A stretch of DNA of 64,000 nucleotides from Streptosporangium pseudovulgare (lineage in GTDB: Bacteria > Actinomycetota > Actinomycetes > Streptosporangiales > Streptosporangiaceae). The notes beneath the pieces were generated by a model. That model searched no databases, was not told where the DNA came from, and saw nothing but the letters and a program-made list of their open reading frames with translations. Position numbers and translations under genes: made by a program. Below are positions 60,462 to 64,000 of the stretch, in pieces. Position 1 is the stretch's first letter, and every line of letters starts with the position of its first letter. Location: NCBI RefSeq assembly GCF_014648055.1, contig NZ_BMQJ01000008.1, positions 62,001 through 126,000 of the forward strand, given 5' to 3'.

Positions 60462-62933
60462 TTACCGGCCGCTGTCGGAACGGCCGGAGCCGCCCGCGCC
60501 CGGGACCCCTTCCGGCGACTCAGCGGTCATGCCCTCGCCGCCCCCGGTGACCGCCATGGTCTCCGACGCCGCCGACTCCGCCGCGGTCTCCGTCACCATC
60601 GACCCCACGACGGTCTCCGAAGCCGCCGATCCCGCCACGGTCTCCGTCACCATCGGCTCCGCGTCCGGGGGCGGGACGTCATCGGCGCCCTCCTCGGCCA
60701 GGACCTCCTCGGCCGCCTCCTCCACCACGGCCGCCGCCGCGGTCAGCGCGGCCTCGGCCTCGGTGGCCGGGTCCTCGACGCGCTCCCCGGCGTGCCGGAG
60801 CCAGACGGCGCCCAGCGGCGGGACGCGCAACCGGGCGGAGTACGGCTGGCCGTGCCAGGACTCCTCGACCGCCTCCACCGTGCCGAAGTTCCCCACGCCG
60901 CTGCCTGCGTAGTCGTAGGCGTCGGTGTTGAGCACCTCCTCCCACGCGCCTCCCCACGGCAGGCCGAGGCGGTAGTCGTCATGCGGCGCGCCGGAGAAGT
61001 TGACCACGCAGGCGACGGCCGAGCCGTCGGGCGCCAGGCGCAGGAACGACAGCACGTTGCCCTGCGCGTCGTCGGCGTCGATCCAGCGGAAGCCGTCCGG
61101 GGAGACGTCCTGCGTCCACAGCGCCGGGGTCTCCCGGTAGACGCGGTTCAGGTCGCGCACCAGCCGCTGCACGCCCCGGTGCAGGTCGAAGTCGAGCACC
61201 CACCAGTCGAGCCCGCGCGTCTCCGACCACTCCGAGCCCTGGCCGAACTCCCCGCCCATGAACAGCAGCTGCTTACCGGGGTGGGCCCACATGTAGGCGA
61301 ACAGCGCGCGCAGGTTGGCGAACCGCTGCCACTCGTCGCCGGGCATCTTGCCGAGCAGCGACCCCTTGCCGTGGACCACCTCGTCGTGCGACAGCGGCAG
61401 CACGAAGTTCTCCGAGTAGGCGTACATCAGGGAGAACGTCATCTGGTGGTGGTGGTACTGCCGGAAGACCGGCTCGTGCGCCAGGTAGGCGAGGCTGTCG
61501 TGCATCCAGCCCATGTTCCACTTGAACCCGAACCCGAGGCCGCCCAGATGCGCCGGCCGCGAGACGCCGGGCCAGGCCGTCGACTCCTCGGCGACGGTGA
61601 CGATCCCCGGCTGGTCGCGGTAGACGACCGCGTTCATCTCCTTGAGGAACTCCACCGCGTCGAGATTCTCCCGTCCGCCGTACTGGTTGGGCGTCCACTC
61701 GCCCTCGCGTCGCGAGTAGTCGAGGTAGAGCATGGAGGCGACCGCGTCCACCCGCAGTCCGTCGATGTGGAACTCGCGCAGCCAGTACAGCGCGTTGGCG
61801 ACCAGGAAGTTGCGCACCTCCCGGCGGCCGAAGTCGAAGACGTAGGTGCCCCAGTCGGGGTGCTCGCCCCTGCGCGGGTCGCCGTGCTCGTACAGCGGCG
61901 TCCCGTCGAACCGCGCCAGCGCCCACTCGTCCTTCGGGAAGTGCGCGGGCACCCAGTCGACCAGGACCCCGATGCCCGCCCGGTGCAGGCTGTCGACCAG
62001 GTGGCGGAACTCGTCGGGCGTGCCGAACCGGGAGGTCGGCGCGTAGTAGGACGTCACCTGGTAGCCCCACGAGCCGCCGAACGGGTGCTCGGCCACCGGC
62101 ATGAACTCCACGTGCGTGAACCCCAGGTCCACCACGTACTCGACCAGTTCGGTGGCCAGCTCCCGGTAGGACAGGCCCGGCCGCCACGACCCGAGGTGCA
62201 CCTCGTAGACGCTCATCGGCTCCTTCACCGCGACGCGCTCGGCCCGGCGGCGCATCCACTCGGCGTCCTGCCACTCGTGGTACGAGGCGTCGACCACCGA
62301 GGCCGTCGCGGGCGGCACCTCCGTGCGCCGGGCCATCGGGTCGGCCTTGGCGCGCCAGACGCTGTCGGCGCCCAGGACGGAGAACTTGTACCGCTCGCCC
62401 TCTTCCAGCCCCGGGACGAACAGCTCCCACACCCCCGAGGAGCCCAGCGACCGCATCGGGTGGCCCGAGCCGTCCCAGTGGTTGAAGTCGCCGATCACCC
62501 GGACGCCCCGCGCGTTCGGCGCCCACACGGCGAAGGCCACGCCGTCGGTGTCCTCGTGCCGCATCACCCGGGCGCCGAGCACCTCCCACAGCCGTTCGTG
62601 GCGCCCCTCGCCGATCAGGTGCAGATCCACCTCGCCCAGCGTGGGCCAGTGCCGGTAGGGGTCGGACATCTCATGCGGCTCGGCCCCGGCGTAGGAGACC
62701 CGGAACCGGTAGTCCGGGACCTTGTCCAGCCCGGGGATCGTCACCTCGAAGACCCCGTACGCCACGTGCTCCATGTCGTGGACCTGGTCGTCCAGCATGA
62801 GCTGGACCTTCTGCGCCAGGGGGCGCAGCGCCCGGACCGTCACGCCTTTCGGCCCGGGATGCGCCCCGAGGATCGAATGCGGGTCGTGGTGTGCCCCTCC
62901 CGCCAGGCGGTTCAGGTCCAGGTGCGCGTTCAT
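60462..62933 (-). CDS. glgB: 1,4-alpha-glucan branching enzyme GlgB
   Basis: The 823-residue GH13 enzyme makes alpha-1,6 branches in glycogen. It has an N-terminal CBM48-type region ([20 protein letters not shown] near residue 15), a second such module ([20 protein letters not shown] near 133) and the (beta/alpha)8 barrel. Catalytic regions are [34 protein letters not shown] (nucleophile Asp), [10 protein letters not shown] (acid Glu) and [20 protein letters not shown]. The all-beta C-terminal domain ends near residue 735. The remaining 85 or so residues are an acidic tail with repeated TETVA/ASETV units not normal for GlgB. ATG with GGGAGTGATCC upstream. Confidence 0.95.
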   Translation of the reverse strand: MNAHLDLNRLAGGAHHDPHSILGAHPGPKGVTVRALRPLAQKVQLMLDDQVHDMEHVAYGVFEVTIPGLDKVPDYRFRVSYAGAEPHEMSDPYRHWPTLGEVDLHLIGEGRHERLWEVLGARVMRHEDTDGVAFAVWAPNARGVRVIGDFNHWDGSGHPMRSLGSSGVWELFVPGLEEGERYKFSVLGADSVWRAKADPMARRTEVPPATASVVDASYHEWQDAEWMRRRAERVAVKEPMSVYEVHLGSWRPGLSYRELATELVEYVVDLGFTHVEFMPVAEHPFGGSWGYQVTSYYAPTSRFGTPDEFRHLVDSLHRAGIGVLVDWVPAHFPKDEWALARFDGTPLYEHGDPRRGEHPDWGTYVFDFGRREVRNFLVANALYWLREFHIDGLRVDAVASMLYLDYSRREGEWTPNQYGGRENLDAVEFLKEMNAVVYRDQPGIVTVAEESTAWPGVSRPAHLGGLGFGFKWNMGWMHDSLAYLAHEPVFRQYHHHQMTFSLMYAYSENFVLPLSHDEVVHGKGSLLGKMPGDEWQRFANLRALFAYMWAHPGKQLLFMGGEFGQGSEWSETRGLDWWVLDFDLHRGVQRLVRDLNRVYRETPALWTQDVSPDGFRWIDADDAQGNVLSFLRLAPDGSAVACVVNFSGAPHDDYRLGLPWGGAWEEVLNTDAYDYAGSGVGNFGTVEAVEESWHGQPYSARLRVPPLGAVWLRHAGERVEDPATEAEAALTAAAAVVEEAAEEVLAEEGADDVPPPDAEPMVTETVAGSAASETVVGSMVTETAAESAASETMAVTGGGEGMTAESPEGVPGAGGSGRSDSGR

Positions 62934-63304
62934 GGATCACTCCCGTAGCTCGGTGTCCCCTACCCTGCCCTCCCCGGGCACCTCAACCCATGCCCGTGTC
63001 CGCTATCACCATGCGTGTCGGGTAAACGTGGGAGACGCAGGCGGGGAAGTCCGTTCGTCCGTTGCCGGCTGCCCACTGCCTGGTCGTAGCGTCCCACTCG
63101 GCGGACACCACCCGCAAAACCCGCCGCGCCCTTCCCGACGTCCACCGCGTACTTCCCGGTTTCCCGCCGCGCACTTCGCCATGTCGGCCGTCCGGAGGGG
63201 CGACGTCACCGAGGTGCGGCCGCCGCCGGAAGGTGCGGCCGTCGCCGGGAGGTGCGGTCGGCGCCGGGAGGTGCGGTCGGCGCCGGGAGGTGCGGTCGGC
63301 GCCC
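62934..63304. other. Intergenic region between glgB and the MarR gene
   Basis: No gene is visible in these 371 bp. The side near glgB should carry its promoter, but no clear pair of hexamers is seen. The side near the MarR stop is a tandem repeat block (63213-63303). Confidence 0.5.
63213..63303. repeat. Five 19-bp tandem repeats at the MarR gene 3' end
   Basis: A 19-bp unit (GGTGCGGTCGGCGCCGGGA) starts at 63213, 63232, 63251, 63270 and 63289. The first two copies are degenerate, the middle two are identical and the last is partial. The block ends one base before the MarR stop codon. Confidence 0.88.
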
Positions 63305-63787
63305 TCAGGCGGGGTCGGCGCAGTCGCCGGCCGCGGTCTCGATCCGGGCCGTCACCTGGGTCGACAGCCGTTCGAGCGCGGCGACCTGCTCGGGGGTGAG
63401 TCCCTCGAAGAACAGGCTCCGGACCGCCTCGACGTGCCCGGGGGCCGCGGCGGTGATGGCCTCGCGGCCGGCGTCGGTGAGCACGACGAATGCCCCCCGG
63501 CCGTCCTCGGGGCACTCCTCGCGGCTGATCAGGCCGCGGCGCTGCATCCGGGTCAGGTGGTGCGACAGGCGGCTCTGCTCCCACTGCAGCTCGCGCTGGA
63601 GCTCGAAGGGGCGCAACCGCCCGTCCGGGGTGTCGGTGAGCTCGACGAGCACCCCGTAGTCGGCCAGGGAGAGGCCGGAGTCGGCCTGCAGCTGCCGGTT
63701 GAGCAGGGCCGTCAGCTGCCCGTGCATCCGTATGTACGCCCGCCAGGCGCGCTGCTCCTCCTCGCGGAGCCATCTAGGGCTTTCCAT
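63305..63787 (-). CDS. MarR-family regulator divergent from yceI
   Basis: The 160-residue winged-helix protein starts WLREEEQRAWRAYIRMHGQL and has the recognition region RPFELQRELQWEQSRLSHHL (about 62-81). The wing is RRGLISREECPEDGRGAFVV. No regulatory cysteine is obvious in the N-terminal helix. The ATG has GGGAGG upstream. It is divergent from a YceI-family gene. Three copies of ATGACACGTCAT in the 126-bp gap are its likely operators, giving autorepression and control of yceI. Confidence 0.9.
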   Translation of the reverse strand: MESPRWLREEEQRAWRAYIRMHGQLTALLNRQLQADSGLSLADYGVLVELTDTPDGRLRPFELQRELQWEQSRLSHHLTRMQRRGLISREECPEDGRGAFVVLTDAGREAITAAAPGHVEAVRSLFFEGLTPEQVAALERLSTQVTARIETAAGDCADPA

Positions 63788-63809
63788 GCCTCCCACCCTA
63801 CCCAAGTGG

Positions 63810-63821
63810 ATGACACGTCAT
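63810..63821. promoter_or_regulatory. MarR operator copy 1 (ATGACACGTCAT)
   Basis: First of three copies of the near-perfect palindrome ATGACRYGTCAT, 23 bp upstream of the marR ATG. Confidence 0.8.
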
Positions 63822-63837
63822 TGGAATTGCGGAATGG

Positions 63838-63849
63838 ATGACGTGTCAT
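63838..63849. promoter_or_regulatory. MarR operator copy 2 (ATGACGTGTCAT)
   Basis: Second copy, the exact reverse complement of copies 1 and 3, starting 28 bp after copy 1. Confidence 0.8.
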
Positions 63850-63868
63850 GTACGTTGTGGGCGTGTGA

Positions 63869-63880
63869 ATGACACGTCAT
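63869..63880. promoter_or_regulatory. MarR operator copy 3 (ATGACACGTCAT)
   Basis: Third copy, identical to copy 1, starting 31 bp after copy 2 and 33 bp before the yceI ATG. The near-constant spacing of about three helical turns puts all three on one DNA face. Confidence 0.8.
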
Positions 63881-63913
63881 CCAACCGGATGGCAGATCGC
63901 GAAGGAGAGCGTC

Positions 63914-64000
63914 ATGACCGTCACCGCCACCGAGTTCGCCAAGCTCACCGGCACCTACACCATCGACCCGGCCCACACCCGCATCGGGTTCGTCGCCCGG
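63914..64000 (+). CDS. YceI-family protein, N-terminal 29 codons (runs off the right edge)
   Basis: The visible part, ending LTGTYTIDPAHTRIGFVAR, is the conserved start of the YceI family, lipocalin-like barrels that bind isoprenoid quinones or similar lipids. AAGGAGAGC lies just before the ATG. No signal peptide is present, as is usual for actinobacterial members, which are cytoplasmic. It is probably controlled by the divergent MarR protein. Confidence 0.85.
   Translation, partial: MTVTATEFAKLTGTYTIDPAHTRIGFVAR

Overview
This 64-kb window is GC-rich actinobacterial DNA. GTG and occasional TTG starts, GGAGG-type ribosome binding sites, many ATGA/GTGA start-stop overlaps, probable leaderless mRNAs, KstR and CelR/CebR-type operators and secreted cellulase/chitinase genes point to a soil or compost actinomycete, most likely Streptosporangiales (inference; no phylogeny was run). 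I see no rRNA, tRNA, insertion sequence, integrase or CRISPR array. I annotate 56 coding loci, two cut by the window edges and two decayed.

Left part (1-18.9 kb): the start of a secreted GH9 cellulase with a CelR/CebR-like box; single redox genes (quinone reductase of the GST superfamily, MBL hydrolase, flavin reductase, DapB-like dehydrogenase, hydroxyacyl-CoA-type SDR); a sugar import and oxidation operon (ABC ATPase, permease, binding lipoprotein, Gfo/Idh/MocA oxidoreductase, TIM-barrel isomerase); an XRE/MmyB-like regulator facing an MFS exporter; and a small alcohol dehydrogenase-ferredoxin-PPOX operon.

18.9-29.6 kb: a methyltransferase facing a translationally coupled three-gene operon whose products resemble an enediyne PKS dehydratase domain and the enediyne membrane protein E5/UnbU, without the synthase itself; a GT4-methyltransferase-six-hairpin protein operon divergent from a GDP-mannose dehydratase-like gene; a TetR/imine-reductase pair with two operators; and a polyprenyl diphosphate synthase.

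29.7-39.6 kb: a steroid side-chain catabolism island. It has a CYP125-like P450, a FadA5-like thiolase, a KstR-like repressor and an operon in the order of the mycobacterial igr locus (fadE28, fadE29, chsH2, chsH1, ltp2). Copies of the KstR motif TNNAACNNGTTNNA lie in front of these genes. Together they would remove the last three side-chain carbons of cholesterol-like sterols and release propionyl-CoA.

39.6-56.2 kb: a sigma-like protein with a collagen-like stretch and a C-terminal membrane anchor; an OpuC-type osmolyte importer; a 1465-residue STAND ATPase with 14 WD40 repeats; SppA; a subtilase; and a MarR/SnoaL pair.

56.3-58.6 kb: lower-GC debris of a polymorphic toxin locus, with two DUF6461-like putative immunity genes, a NucA/NucB nuclease domain broken by a stop codon and a scaffold-like fragment. 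58.6-64 kb: a GH18 chitinase with a palindromic operator, the glycogen branching enzyme GlgB, and a MarR regulator divergent from a YceI gene with three identical operators between them. Short GC-rich tandem repeats recur at or beside stop codons across the window.
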